The notes beneath the pieces were generated by a model, which saw only the letters and a program-made list of their open reading frames with translations, made no database searches and was not told where the DNA came from. Positions 53,303-63,508 of a stretch of 64,000 nt of DNA are shown piece by piece. Origin of the DNA: Paenibacillus hemerocallicola (GTDB taxonomy: Bacteria; Bacillota; Bacilli; Paenibacillales; NBRC-103111); assembly GCF_006265175.1 (NCBI RefSeq), contig NZ_VDCQ01000052.1:1-64000 (forward strand). Direction: 5' to 3'. A program made the translations under genes and the position numbers. Every line of letters begins with the position of its first letter. The stretch's first letter is position 1.

Positions 53303-55123
53303 TTACTCGCAGCGGATTTCCATAATCCGCGCATGATCCAGCCCGTTGGTGGCGATCACCTCCAATCGCAGACAGTCGATACCGCTTAAGGCTACCCCGA
53401 ATTCCAGCTGGCGCCGGTAATTGTCCCGGACGCTCGCCACCTCCTCGAAGCGGCCGGAGGAACGGGCCAGCAAGTTGAAGTCCTTCAACGTTTCCGGCTG
53501 GGGACCCCATTCCATCCTCGAATGATGGCCGTCCGAATGCGTCAATGCCAGATGACGATGCAGACCGGTATCGAGCACGACGACGATGCGCGACAGGTCG
53601 ACCGGGCGGTCCCAGCGAAGCTCCAGCCAAGGCGTCTTGTCCGCCGGGTCGGACATCCAGCGATGCGTTCCCGGGGCGGTCAAATCCGGTCTTGCTCCCT
53701 TCGGACCGTGAACGGACCGGGTATGTCCGTCGACGACTTGCGACGCGCTCCCGTTCTCTTGTTCCGACGAGGCGACAATCGACGCCTCTGCGGCCCTATT
53801 GCGGCCGTTCAGCCGCTTGCCCGGCAAATAGGCACCCTGTCGGATCAGCTGCTGCTGCACGTTCTCCACAAGCTCCGCATCCCGCCAGCCGTCGTACGGC
53901 TTCCCGGCCTGCATCGCGATCGCGGCATACGTTCCCAGCCCCTCTCCCATCAACGCGCACGTAGCCATCACTCTCGTGCTCGAAAACGCTACATGCGTAG
54001 CCGATATGTTGCGTCCCGCAAAGAGCAGATTATCGATATTCGCGCTGACGAGCGAGCGCAGCGGGATACTGTACAAATAAGGCGTATAAGGATGGATGTT
54101 CGGCTTCTCGTTCGTCGCCTCGATTCCGCCGGGGTGATGAATATCCATCGACCATCCGCCGTAGGCGATGACGTCGGGGAAATCGACGGCCTGCTCCAAA
54201 TCGCTCTGTCTCAACACGTGCTGTCCGATAAACCGGCGCGACTCCCGCTTCCCGGGTACGAATCCGAACCAGTCCAGCGCCCAGTTCTCCGATTCGGGAT
54301 GGTGCCCGCTGTTCTTGATATGGTCCCACACCCCGAGCATAATCGCGAGCAACTCGTCGCGGATCGACTCGTTATCCTTGATCGTATCCCGCATCCCGCC
54401 GTATTCCACCCACCAATACCCATACTCCCATGTCGGGTGCGAGCGGAAGCGCAAATCCTCCTCGGAGAACCGTCTGATCCATTTCGGCGGAACGAACGGC
54501 ATCGGACGTCCCATATCCTTGGACGTGAACAGCAGCGAGGAACCGAGCCGATAAGCGTCCCGATCGTCCGACGCGACCGTTTCCCCGTATTCGGCGGAAG
54601 CTTCCCGGCCTGTCGTATATTCGGCTCCCGCCTCATAGCCGAGCCGCCCGTCACCCGTGCAATCCGCGAACAGCTCGGCCTCGATTTCGAAGAAATCCTC
54701 GGTGCTCTCCCGGTTCACGAGCGCCGATGCGATCCGGTCGCCTTCCATCAAGACTCCGACGACGCAAGCATTGAGCATCAGCGTCAAATTCGGCTCCTCC
54801 CGACATTTCTCGTACAAGATCAGATCGAGCATATTGGCGCAGCGCTGCGGGTTGCGCACGGCACACTCCAGCATGATCTCCTCGACGATGCCGCTCTCCC
54901 TCGACTCCGTCTCGAGCGCCCGTCCCCGCACGGAAGAACCGCTTACGTTCATGCGGATTTCCGAGGAGGCATTGCCGCCGAGCACCGGGCGGTCCTGGCA
55001 CAGTATCGTCCGCACCCCGTTTCTGGCGGCGGCCAGCGCGGCGGCTACTCCGGACATGCCTCCTCCGGCGACGAACAGCTGCGTCCGGATCGTTTGTCTG
55101 TCCCTGTTTCGGTTGGCATTCAT
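53303..55123 (-). CDS. FAD-dependent oxidoreductase with C-terminal discoidin-like domain
   Basis: A 606-residue protein. N-terminal FAD-binding domain of the FAD_oxidored type ([21 protein letters not shown], about residues 16-36; second nucleotide block [18 protein letters not shown]). From about residue 445 a beta-sandwich resembling F5/8-type discoidin domains ([40 protein letters not shown]). No signal peptide. Such enzymes appear in polysaccharide-utilisation regions and may oxidise a sugar or uronic-acid derivative; the discoidin-like part may hold the glycan. ATG after AAGGAGAG. Divergent from the AraC gene at 55225. Confidence 0.82.
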
Positions 55124-55224
55124 GTCGAATCTCTCCTTCGTATCCGAAAATCGTCTCTTTTATTTCGCTTCGCATTCCGCTATCGTTAAGACAAGCCATA
55201 TTCCCTACAGGCGGTGAAAAAAGC

Positions 55225-56040
55225 ATGCAAGCCTATCGTCCCAAAGAGCTCGTTCCGAGCATTCATATGGTTACCGTATGGAACAATAAGTCGCAGTTCG
55301 AGAAAGCCGAGGATCAAAGCCCGTTGTGGGTGCTGTTCGTCGTCGGGAGCGGCAGCTTTCGCTTCGAGATCGGGAAGCGCGAAGGCATAGCCGAGAAGGG
55401 CGACCTTGTGCTCTGTCCGCCGGATGTCGTTCTCAAGCGGGAAATGCTTCGCCCCGCATCCTTTCTCGTGCTGTATTTCACCTGGACGGCCGACTCGGAC
55501 GAAATTCGCGCCGAGGAACAGCTCCTTCCGAACCCTGCCGGGAAAAGCTCGATCCGGGACAAATACCGCTTCGCCTCCACCTACGGGTATATCGCCATGC
55601 TGGGAAGGCGCAACGATGCGCCTGCGGCAGCCCGCAGAAATTTCCTGCTTCGCGACCTGTGGGAGCAGCTCGATTGGGAATGGGAGACGCACCGGCGCGA
55701 GTCGCGGCCGATCCCGGATGATCCGTTGATGCAAAAAGCCGGGGCCACCCTGAAAGAAAGCGCTTTCGAAACGATCAGCTTAAACCAGCTGGCAGCCTCG
55801 ATGGGACTCAGCACGGTTCAGTTCAGCCGCCGGTTCCACAAAATGTACGGCGTCAACCCGAGCGAGTACGTCAGCGAGCTCCGCCTGGACAAGGCGCGCG
55901 CCCTGCTGCTGGAAAACCGTCTTACCTTGGACGAAATCGCTGTCCAGTGCGGGTACAGCAACGGATTCTACTTCAGCCGGGTATTCTCGCAGAAAATGCG
56001 CATCAGTCCTTCCGAGTATCGCCAAGCGTACAGGATTTGA
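55225..56040 (+). CDS. AraC-family transcriptional regulator
   Basis: A 271-residue regulator with N-terminal cupin (EKGDLVLCPPDVVLKREML) and C-terminal double HTH (ISLNQLAASMGLSTVQFSRR; LTLDEIAVQCGYSNGFYFSR). It is divergent from the FAD oxidoreductase and shares a 100-base control region with it, so it most likely regulates that operon. The ribosome binding site is weak. Confidence 0.88.
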   Translation: MQAYRPKELVPSIHMVTVWNNKSQFEKAEDQSPLWVLFVVGSGSFRFEIGKREGIAEKGDLVLCPPDVVLKREMLRPASFLVLYFTWTADSDEIRAEEQLLPNPAGKSSIRDKYRFASTYGYIAMLGRRNDAPAAARRNFLLRDLWEQLDWEWETHRRESRPIPDDPLMQKAGATLKESAFETISLNQLAASMGLSTVQFSRRFHKMYGVNPSEYVSELRLDKARALLLENRLTLDEIAVQCGYSNGFYFSRVFSQKMRISPSEYRQAYRI

Positions 56041-56335
56041 TGCGGTCCGGTGCCGTCCCCTCTTGCCGGACAAACCCGCTTGGTACGGTTCCTTGTCTTC
56101 TTCTTCATCGTATCACGCAATTTTGGTTGGATACATACAGGAATCCCTCATATTCCATATACTTTTCTTCATCTTGTCCCGATCGCCTCGGAGCCGAATT
56201 ATCCCATCCTGCCGTTGCCGCTCAAGGATTCCGCCTATTTTTTGTGCCCGCGATAACGATTCTGTGCAACAATTTTCCAGCGCGGCGCGTTTAGAACGTA
56301 CAAACCAAAACATAAATGGGCAGGAGGAATGGAAC

Positions 56336-58819
56336 TTGAAAAAGGCGATGCTCACCGCCATGCTTATGCTGGTCATGCTCGCAACCGTCACGTCCGGAAG
56401 GGGGACCCCTTCGCCGGTACATGCGACGGGGGCCGAAAGCGGCGAAGACATCCGGATTACGCTATTCGGAGAGCCCTTTTCCGCCGAAAGGAGCCCCCTT
56501 CTCGTGGACGGGGTTACCCTTGTTCCGCTGCGCGATATCGCCGAGGCGCTCGGAGCGGAAGTAAGCTGGGACGATGGGGCCAAATCGGTCAAGCTGCAGA
56601 AGGGCGCATCGGAGATCCGCATTACGGTCGGCTCCGCAGATGCGGCGAAGAACGGCGAGCCGCTGCGGCTGGAAGCGGTTCCGCGCCTGATCGGCGGAGT
56701 GACGATGGTGCCGCTGAGGTTTATCGGCGAATCGTTCGACGCTCTCATTACTTGGAACGGGGGCACCCGCACGGTCGCGATCGACCGTCTGCAAAGCTTG
56801 CCGGCAGTCGGCAGCTACGATAACTTGAAGACGTTGCTGGACAACGCGAGACAGCCGATGTACGGGGTTGCGGTCAGGGCGGGCGCGGTTGCCGGCGCCG
56901 AAGGAATGACGAGCGTCACGGTTCAGGACCAAGCCGGTTCGGCGGCTTTCAATGCCAAGACGGAGAGTCCGCAAGCCCCCGCTTCTTCGACGATGAAGAT
57001 GAAGGGGGAAGCCGCAGCCGACTATTCCGCAACGAATACGCAGGTCGAAGGCGTAGACGAGTCGGACGTCATCAAGACGGATGGGGCTTACTTGTACCAG
57101 GTCAATAAAGACCGGGTCGTCATTACCCAAGCGGTCCCTGCGACGGAAATGAAGGTCGCAAGCGTCATCGGCTTCGAAGGCCAGTCGTTCCGGCCGAATG
57201 AACTGTACGTCGATGCCAAATATTTGGTCGTCATCGGCTCGACGAGCCGCGGAGCGGACGGCACCGGGCCGATGCCGATGTCGGAGGCAAGCGACAGCTT
57301 GACCAAGAAAATGATCGTGCCGATCCGTCCGATGCTCACCACGGTCAAAGCGATCGTTTACGACATCGCGGACAAATCGGCGCCGAAGATGCTTCGCGAG
57401 GTCGAGCTCGACGGCGATTACGTTTCCTCGCGGAAAATCGGCGCCGCTCTCTATTTGATCGCGAACAAAAACGCGGGCTACGCGTACGCGGCCAAATCGG
57501 GCGACGGGACCCCGGCGGACGAAGCGAAGTCGAACGCCCCGGCTTACCGGGATTCGGCCGTATCGGGCGAATCGCTGCCGCTGGACTACAAGGACATCCG
57601 CTATTTTCCGGATTCGCGCGAAACGAGCTATATGCTTGTAGGCGGAATCAATCTGGATCGGGTCGATCAGCCGATGGACGTTTCCGCTTATTTGGGCTCC
57701 GGGCAGAACATATTCGCTTCGGAAGGCAACTTGTACGCCGCCGTAACCAAATACGAGCCCGTGCGCGCCGAACCGGCTGCCGCACCGCAAGCCGATACGG
57801 GCGCTCCCGCGACACCGGGCGCGGATGCGCTGAAGAGCAAAATCGCGGCGCCGAGCTACGAGACGAAAACGGTCGTCTACAAATTCCGGCTGGAGCAAGG
57901 CAAGACGAAATTCGTCACGCAGGGCGACGTGCCCGGCACGATCCTCAACCAATTCTCGATGGATGAGCACAACGGCCTGTTCCGGATCGCCACTACGAAG
58001 GGAGATATGTGGAGGACCGACGAGAACACTTCGAAAAACAATCTGTACACGATGGACGAAGCGCTGAAGCCGCTCGGCAAGCTGGAAGGCATCGCCCCGG
58101 GCGAACGCATCTATTCCGTCCGTTTTATGGGCAACCGCGCCTATATGGTGACGTTCAAAAATACGGACCCGCTGTTCGCAATCGATTTGACGAATCCCGC
58201 CGCCCCGACCGTGCTCGGAGCGCTGAAAATACCGGGCTACAGCGACTATTTGCACCCGTACGACGAAAACCATCTGATCGGCTTCGGCAAAGAAACCGTG
58301 GAAATTCCGGTTAAGGGCGATACGGCCGACCCGACGCGTACGATCGCTTATTATCAAGGGATGAAAATTTCTTTGTTCGATGTCACGGACGTGGCGAACC
58401 CTGTAGAGAAGTTCAAGGAAATGATCGGCGACCGCGGCACCGAGTCCGAGCTGCTGCGCAACCATAAGGCGCTGCTATTCTCCAAGGAACGCAACCTGCT
58501 GGCATTTCCGGTCACCGTCATGGAAATTCCGAATAAAGGCAGCGCCAATTCCGCTACTGCATACGGTCAATTCTCGTTCCAAGGCGCTTACGTATACGGT
58601 CTCGATCTGACGAACGGCTTCCAGTTGAAGGCGACTTTGACGCATATGACCGCGGAAGACCGCCAGAAGGCCGGCGGCAGCTGGTACAACAGCGACCGCA
58701 ACGTGGAACGGATCCTATATATCGGCGATACGCTGTATACGCTCTCCAAAGGGCTGATCCGGGCGAACGATTTGTCTACCTTGCAGGAAAAAGGCAGCCT
58801 GGCCATTCCCCAGAAATAA
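56336..58819 (+). CDS. Secreted copper-amine-oxidase-stalk plus beta-propeller protein
   Basis: An 827-residue exported protein. TTG start at 56336 follows AGGAGGAATGG; signal peptide to about residue 30. Two copper-amine-oxidase N-terminal (stalk) half-repeats follow: LVDGVTLVPLRDIAEALGA and LIGGVTMVPLRFIGESFDA, common cell-wall-linked modules in Paenibacillus. Then a propeller of the PF09826 type, opening with VEGVDESDVIKTDGAYLYQV. Function unknown; probably surface-anchored binding. The longer open frame upstream of 56336 has no signal peptide and is not used. Confidence 0.85.
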   Translation: MKKAMLTAMLMLVMLATVTSGRGTPSPVHATGAESGEDIRITLFGEPFSAERSPLLVDGVTLVPLRDIAEALGAEVSWDDGAKSVKLQKGASEIRITVGSADAAKNGEPLRLEAVPRLIGGVTMVPLRFIGESFDALITWNGGTRTVAIDRLQSLPAVGSYDNLKTLLDNARQPMYGVAVRAGAVAGAEGMTSVTVQDQAGSAAFNAKTESPQAPASSTMKMKGEAAADYSATNTQVEGVDESDVIKTDGAYLYQVNKDRVVITQAVPATEMKVASVIGFEGQSFRPNELYVDAKYLVVIGSTSRGADGTGPMPMSEASDSLTKKMIVPIRPMLTTVKAIVYDIADKSAPKMLREVELDGDYVSSRKIGAALYLIANKNAGYAYAAKSGDGTPADEAKSNAPAYRDSAVSGESLPLDYKDIRYFPDSRETSYMLVGGINLDRVDQPMDVSAYLGSGQNIFASEGNLYAAVTKYEPVRAEPAAAPQADTGAPATPGADALKSKIAAPSYETKTVVYKFRLEQGKTKFVTQGDVPGTILNQFSMDEHNGLFRIATTKGDMWRTDENTSKNNLYTMDEALKPLGKLEGIAPGERIYSVRFMGNRAYMVTFKNTDPLFAIDLTNPAAPTVLGALKIPGYSDYLHPYDENHLIGFGKETVEIPVKGDTADPTRTIAYYQGMKISLFDVTDVANPVEKFKEMIGDRGTESELLRNHKALLFSKERNLLAFPVTVMEIPNKGSANSATAYGQFSFQGAYVYGLDLTNGFQLKATLTHMTAEDRQKAGGSWYNSDRNVERILYIGDTLYTLSKGLIRANDLSTLQEKGSLAIPQK

Positions 58820-58834
58820 TATGGAGCGAACGAC

Positions 58835-58876
58835 AAAAAGCCTCCAAGCCCACTTCACTGTGGTTTGGAGGCTTCT
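58835..58876. terminator. Bidirectional terminator
   Basis: AAGCCTCCAA pairs with TTGGAGGCTT between the propeller gene and the convergent TerC gene. Confidence 0.8.
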
Positions 58877-58911
58877 GCATGTCGAAAGTTCAAATTTAAC
58901 GGTCGTGTCGC

Positions 58912-59625
58912 TTAAGACGCTTTGAACGGCTCGCGTCCGCCCGCCTCCAGGGAAGCGGCTTTTTTCGCCCGTGCCTTCTTCATGGCCAATCCTGCGACCA
59001 TTACGACGACTACGACAAGCGTAACAATCGTCCATTTCAAAAACCCTTCGCCGATGAACGCCTTCACGAACTTCTCGTCGACGATCATCTTGCCGGCCGT
59101 AAAGGCTAGCACGGCGGCACCGATGTACATCGTGGCCGGATACTTCTCGATCAGCTTCAGCACGAGCGTGCTGCCCCACACCATGACCGGAACGCTGATG
59201 GCCAGTCCGACCACGACGAGCGCGAAGCTGCCATGCGCGGCGCCCGCTACGGCGAGAATGTTGTCGATGCCCATTACCGCGTCGGCGATAACGATCGTCC
59301 GGATCGCGGCCGAGAGCGTTGTCCCCGCCTTCACGTTGTCATGGTTTTTCTCTTCGGTCAACAGCTTGAGCGCGATCCAGACCAGGAACAATCCGCCGAC
59401 AAGCAGCAATCCCGGAATGGCCAGCAGCCATACGACGGCGAGCGTCGCTACTGCCCGGATAACGACAGCTCCGACGGTCCCCCAAATGACGGCCTTTTTC
59501 TGCTGCTCCTTGGGCAAGTTGCGCGCCGCCATCCCGATTACGATCGCATTGTCGCCCGCAAGCACCAGGTCGATAACGATGATCATGAAAAGTGCGGACA
59601 GCATTTCTCCGGTAAACCAGTCCAT
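58912..59625 (-). CDS. TerC-family membrane protein, probable manganese exporter
   Basis: A 237-residue protein with about seven membrane segments and the paired acidic motifs of TerC: VIDLVLAGDNAIVIGMAARN and VIADAVMGIDNILAVAGA. TerC relatives (YceF, YkoY in B. subtilis) export Mn2+, in part to metalate secreted enzymes. ATG at 59625 follows AAGGAGGGA. The yybP-ykoY riboswitch in its leader strongly supports manganese as the ligand that induces it. Confidence 0.9.
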   Translation of the reverse strand: MDWFTGEMLSALFMIIVIDLVLAGDNAIVIGMAARNLPKEQQKKAVIWGTVGAVVIRAVATLAVVWLLAIPGLLLVGGLFLVWIALKLLTEEKNHDNVKAGTTLSAAIRTIVIADAVMGIDNILAVAGAAHGSFALVVVGLAISVPVMVWGSTLVLKLIEKYPATMYIGAAVLAFTAGKMIVDEKFVKAFIGEGFLKWTIVTLVVVVVMVAGLAMKKARAKKAASLEAGGREPFKAS

Positions 59626-59708
59626 CCCGATCCCTCCTTTTGGTTGTCGGACAAGCGCCGTTTTTTATATTTTGTACAAAAAGGACGAGGTTCATCGGTC
59701 TTGTACGG

Positions 59709-59882
59709 AAAAATAAAAACGACCCTTACCCTGGTCGGTAAAGGCCGCTTAAAATACGACGGAAAAGACCTTTACCTGTTCGGCAAAGGTCTTGCTAACA
59801 ACGGTGACGTTGCCAACAAAGCCGAGGACGTGGTTAGTCCCGTAATGACGACTTTGCTGTAGCTAGCTACTCCCCTTTGATT
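59709..59882 (-). ncRNA. yybP-ykoY manganese riboswitch with intrinsic terminator
   Basis: On the minus strand the aptamer (about 59780-59882) shows the family landmarks in order: AAAGGGGAGTAGC, GTCGTCATTACGGG, GGCTTTGTTGGCAACGT and GCAAGACCTTTGCC, whose CCTTTG closes helix P1 with CAAAGG. Downstream (59709-59747) stem GGTAAAGG/CCcTTACC followed by a U-rich tract forms a terminator. Mn2+ binding is known to disfavour termination in this class, raising TerC expression. Confidence 0.92.
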
Positions 59883-59893
59883 CGATTGAGTTT

Positions 59894-59923
59894 ATTGTAG
59901 CCGATAGATACGAATTTAGTCAA
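59894..59923 (-). promoter_or_regulatory. Sigma-A promoter of the riboswitch-TerC transcript
   Basis: -35 TTGACT and -10 TACAAT are 18 bases apart on the minus strand, just upstream of the riboswitch. Confidence 0.7.
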
Positions 59924-59940
59924 GGGGAGTCCGTACATCC

Positions 59941-61530
59941 TTACTTCCATTCCGCGGAGCTGAAGCCGGATTCCTTCAAGGCGTCGTTGACTTCCTTCAC
60001 GACTTGCGAGCCGCCTTTATCCATCCATTCCTTCACCATTTTGTCCCAATCCGATACCGGCTTCTCGCCGAAAATCATTTTGGTTTGCTCGGTGTACAGG
60101 TATTTGCTGAGCTCGGTATCCTTCGTCGCTCTCGTCTCCGAGAATACGGCATTGACCGGGTTCACGTAGTGCTTCAAGCCTTTGTGCATCGTCTCGAATT
60201 GAGCGGCCACGTCGCGCAAAAGCGGAACCGTATATTCCTTCGAGTAGCCGTTCGCATCGTCGCTCGGCGCCCACATGCGGCTATCCGGCAAATAGTTCAT
60301 CGGGGCCGTTCCTTTTTCTTCGAGTTCTCTTTGTACGGCTCCGTTTGCAATTTTATACCCTTGATTTTCCAAGCCGTTCAGCCAGTCGAAATCCACATTT
60401 TTCGCATTGCGCTGGTCAAGCGGGTAAAATTTGCGCCCATAGTCGATCATTTCGAGAATCCGTTTTACTTTATCCGGATCGTCCTTGAGCTTCGCGCTCA
60501 GCATGACCATGCCGTAAAATCCGGTGGAGGACGTAAAGCCTTGGGAGCCGTCCGGCGCTTTGAAGGCCGGTATCGGAGCCAGCTTGGCGTTCGGATTGAC
60601 GTCTACGAGGCCTTGCATCCACGACGGATTCATGCCGCGCGGCGTTCCGATGAATATGCCGGCTTTGCCTGCGTAAAACTCCTTCGTATTGACGTTGCTC
60701 CAGTTCGTCAGAGCGAAATCCTTCGTGATGGCGCCTTCTTTGTACAGATCGGCGAGCCATTGGACGTGATCTTTGCGGGCATTGGATATAAAGCCGGGGA
60801 TCAGCTGTCCTTGCTCGTTTTTATGATACCATGCATTCAGATCCCAATAAGTGCCCATCGCGTATTGCGGGTTTATATTTTCCGCCATGGCCATACCGTA
60901 CGTGTCGGCTTTGCCGTTGCCGTCCGGGTCGTTTTTCGTGAAAGCGATCGCGACCTGCTTCAACTCCTCGTACGTAGTCGGCATTTTCAAGCCGAGCTTG
61001 TCCAGCCAGTCGGTACGGATCATCGGCGTCAAGTCGTAGTTTTCGGTCAAATATTTTTGGATGGCGTACATTTTGTTGTTTACCGTTACCGATTTGCGCA
61101 CGTTTTCCGGGATCAGCTTGAACGAATCGTACTTGCTCATATAGTCGTCCAGCGGCAGAAACGCTCCTTGCTTCGCCCATTTGTAGAAATTCGCGTCAGG
61201 CGCCTCGAGAATGATAATGTCCGGAATGTCTCCCGATGCGACTACGGCGCTGAGCTTCTGCGTATAATCGGAACGGACGACGTACTGCGGCTTGAAATCC
61301 ACGTTGAACTTCTCGTTGATCATCTGGATGCCTTTGCCGTCGGCAGGCGGCAGTGCGCCGTACCGGTAGTCGATCATCGAAATCGTATGCTTTTTGGCGG
61401 TCGCGCCTTGGCTGCCCGATGCGCCGCCGTTAGCCCCCGGCTGCTCTGCTTCTTTGGCGGTGCCGCATGCTACGGCCGAAGCCGACAATACGACGATCAG
61501 TCCCGCTGCCAACCCTTTTTTCATAGCCAT
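59941..61530 (-). CDS. Extracellular solute-binding lipoprotein, LplA-like
   Basis: A 529-residue lipoprotein: lipobox AVACGT, then a large family 1 binding fold of the LplA/YtcQ type (SGDIPDIIILEAPDANFYKW; TRNDPDGNGKADTYG-like Ca-loop region, read here as TKNDPDGNGKADTYG). ATG at 61530 follows GGAGGGG. Third gene of a permease-permease-binding-protein operon, so it delivers a polysaccharide breakdown product to those permeases. Confidence 0.9.
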   Translation of the reverse strand: MAMKKGLAAGLIVVLSASAVACGTAKEAEQPGANGGASGSQGATAKKHTISMIDYRYGALPPADGKGIQMINEKFNVDFKPQYVVRSDYTQKLSAVVASGDIPDIIILEAPDANFYKWAKQGAFLPLDDYMSKYDSFKLIPENVRKSVTVNNKMYAIQKYLTENYDLTPMIRTDWLDKLGLKMPTTYEELKQVAIAFTKNDPDGNGKADTYGMAMAENINPQYAMGTYWDLNAWYHKNEQGQLIPGFISNARKDHVQWLADLYKEGAITKDFALTNWSNVNTKEFYAGKAGIFIGTPRGMNPSWMQGLVDVNPNAKLAPIPAFKAPDGSQGFTSSTGFYGMVMLSAKLKDDPDKVKRILEMIDYGRKFYPLDQRNAKNVDFDWLNGLENQGYKIANGAVQRELEEKGTAPMNYLPDSRMWAPSDDANGYSKEYTVPLLRDVAAQFETMHKGLKHYVNPVNAVFSETRATKDTELSKYLYTEQTKMIFGEKPVSDWDKMVKEWMDKGGSQVVKEVNDALKESGFSSAEWK

Positions 61531-61650
61531 TTGATAAGATCCCCTCCGCATCGAATAATTACCCCTTCATAACGGTTGCCTGACGATAAAAACGTACCAT
61601 TTCCTTAGCCTGCGTAGCTTTTGCTTCCCTTATGTTTGCCCGCGCCGACC

Positions 61651-62526
61651 TTATCCTTTGACCGAGCCGAGCATCACCCCCTTGGCGAAATGCTTTTGCA
61701 GAAACGGATACACGATCAGAATCGGAACCGTCGCCACCAGAATGGCCGCCATTTGGATCGTTTCCGCAGGCGGCGCGTTTTCAAGCAAAATTTGTCCTCC
61801 CGCCAGCGTATTCTGGGCTTCGTTTACGACGACGATTTGCCGCAGGATGACCTGGATCGGCCACCACCGCTGATCGTTCATGTACAAAATCGCCGAGAAG
61901 TAATTGTTCCAGTGCATGACCGCGTAGAACAGCCCGAATGCCGCAAGCGAAGGCTTGGACAACGGCAGGATGATTCTCCAGAACGACTGGAGGTCGTTCG
62001 CTCCGTCGATCGTGGCCGCTTCATGAAGCTCGCTCGGGATGCTCTCGAAAAATTGGCGCATGACGATCAAGTAAAACGGCGCGATGGCCACAGGAAGAAT
62101 AAGCGCCCATACGGAGTCCAGCAGCCCGGTACCTTTGACGACCAGGTATGTCGGAATCATGCCCGCATTAAACAGCATCGTGAACAGCACGAGAAAGGTG
62201 ACGGGCTTGCGTCCGAACACCGGCCGGGCCAGCACGTAGGCGAGCGATGCCGTAAAGGCCAAATTTACGAGCGTACCCGCTACGGTAATCAGCACGGTCA
62301 CCCACAGCGAGCGCAGAAACGATTTCGAAGCGAAAATGAACCGGTACGCGTCCAGCACCCATTCCTTCGGGATCAGCATGAAGTCGCTCTGCATGTAATC
62401 GGTGTAGGAAGAGAACGAAACCGCGATCACGTACAGGAACGGAAACAGCATGAGCAGCGCTATGACCGCCAGCAGCGTGTAGTTGAACACGTCGAGGACA
62501 CGGCTCGATATCGACTTGTCTTTCAT
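61651..62526 (-). CDS. Carbohydrate ABC transporter permease (LplC/YtcP-like)
   Basis: A 291-residue six-segment permease: MKDKSISSRVLDVFNYTLLA start, EAA loop ELHEAATIDGANDLQSFWRI, and end region AKGVMLGSVKG. Inner membrane half of the importer, with the partner at 62552. ATG follows AAGGAG. Confidence 0.92.
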   Translation of the reverse strand: MKDKSISSRVLDVFNYTLLAVIALLMLFPFLYVIAVSFSSYTDYMQSDFMLIPKEWVLDAYRFIFASKSFLRSLWVTVLITVAGTLVNLAFTASLAYVLARPVFGRKPVTFLVLFTMLFNAGMIPTYLVVKGTGLLDSVWALILPVAIAPFYLIVMRQFFESIPSELHEAATIDGANDLQSFWRIILPLSKPSLAAFGLFYAVMHWNNYFSAILYMNDQRWWPIQVILRQIVVVNEAQNTLAGGQILLENAPPAETIQMAAILVATVPILIVYPFLQKHFAKGVMLGSVKG

Positions 62527-62551
62527 GGATGTGGCTCCTTTCCTTCAAGCG

Positions 62552-63508
62552 TCAATATACGCCGTCTTCGCCGAATTTTTTGGCGATCCGGTTCGCCGAC
62601 ATGACCAGCACGAGTCCGACGAGCCCTTTAAACATGCCTACCGCCGTTGCGAAGCTGTAATCCGACTGCTGAATGCCTTTGTAGAACACGAACGTGTCCA
62701 GCACGTTTTGCGTCTGCTCGTTGAACGGATTGAGCATCAGGAATATTTGCTCGAAGCCGCTGTCCATAACCGTTCCCAGGCGAAGAATGAGCATAATGAC
62801 GATCGTCGAGCGGATGGCGGGCAGCGTAATGTGCCATATTTGGCGCATACGGCTTGCCCCGTCGACGACGGCGGCTTCGTACAGGCTCGGGTTCACGCCG
62901 GCGAGAGCCGCGAGGAATATGATCGTTCCCCAGCCCGCTTCTTTCCATATCACCTGCGTGACTACCATCGGCTTGAAGAACGAAGGGTCCGTCAAAAACG
63001 GAATCGAATCCCATCCGAACGCGTCGCGCAAAAACACATTGACCAGACCTTCGCCGCGGAAGAAAATGATCCAGATGCCGACGACTACGACCCAAGACAA
63101 GAAGTGCGGCAAATAAATGATCGATTGCACGAGACGCTTGTACACCTGGTTGCGCGCCTCGTTCAACATAAGCGCCAGCAAGATCGGCATCGGAAAGGCG
63201 AACACGATTTGCAGAAAGGACATGTACAGCGTGTTCCATATGACCCGCAGCACCTCCGTATCCTCGAAGATGCGCTTGAAGTGCGTCATACCGACCCAAT
63301 CGCTGCCCCAAATGCCCTGAAACGGGTTAAAATCGATAAATGCCAAGTACAGGCCGAACATCGGAGCATATTTGTAAACCAGAAAATAGGCCAATCCCGG
63401 CAAGCCCAGCAGCAGCAAGTAGCGGTCTTTCCATATGCGGTTCTTGATCCGCGCCCATGCCGAACGATCCGACCGGACCCTCGGCGACGCGGCTGTCTGC
63501 GTTTCCAT
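62552..63508 (-). CDS. Carbohydrate ABC transporter permease (LplB/YteP-like)
   Basis: A 318-residue permease: basic N-terminus (KNRIWKDRYLLLLGLPGLAY), six membrane segments, EAA loop SLYEAAVVDGASRMRQIWHI. First gene of the operon permease-permease-binding protein. No ATPase is encoded; such systems normally share a housekeeping MsmX-type ATPase. Confidence 0.92.
   Translation of the reverse strand: METQTAASPRVRSDRSAWARIKNRIWKDRYLLLLGLPGLAYFLVYKYAPMFGLYLAFIDFNPFQGIWGSDWVGMTHFKRIFEDTEVLRVIWNTLYMSFLQIVFAFPMPILLALMLNEARNQVYKRLVQSIIYLPHFLSWVVVVGIWIIFFRGEGLVNVFLRDAFGWDSIPFLTDPSFFKPMVVTQVIWKEAGWGTIIFLAALAGVNPSLYEAAVVDGASRMRQIWHITLPAIRSTIVIMLILRLGTVMDSGFEQIFLMLNPFNEQTQNVLDTFVFYKGIQQSDYSFATAVGMFKGLVGLVLVMSANRIAKKFGEDGVY

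Noticed and set aside
53522-55189. Plus-strand open frame of 555 codons
   Set aside because: Antisense to the FAD oxidoreductase, which shows clear nucleotide-binding motifs.
56462-58465. Minus-strand open frame of 667 codons
   Set aside because: Antisense to the stalk/propeller protein, no signals, low-complexity Arg/Val composition.
60004-61572. Plus-strand open frame of 522 codons
   Set aside because: Antisense to the LplA-like lipoprotein; no ribosome binding site or known motif.
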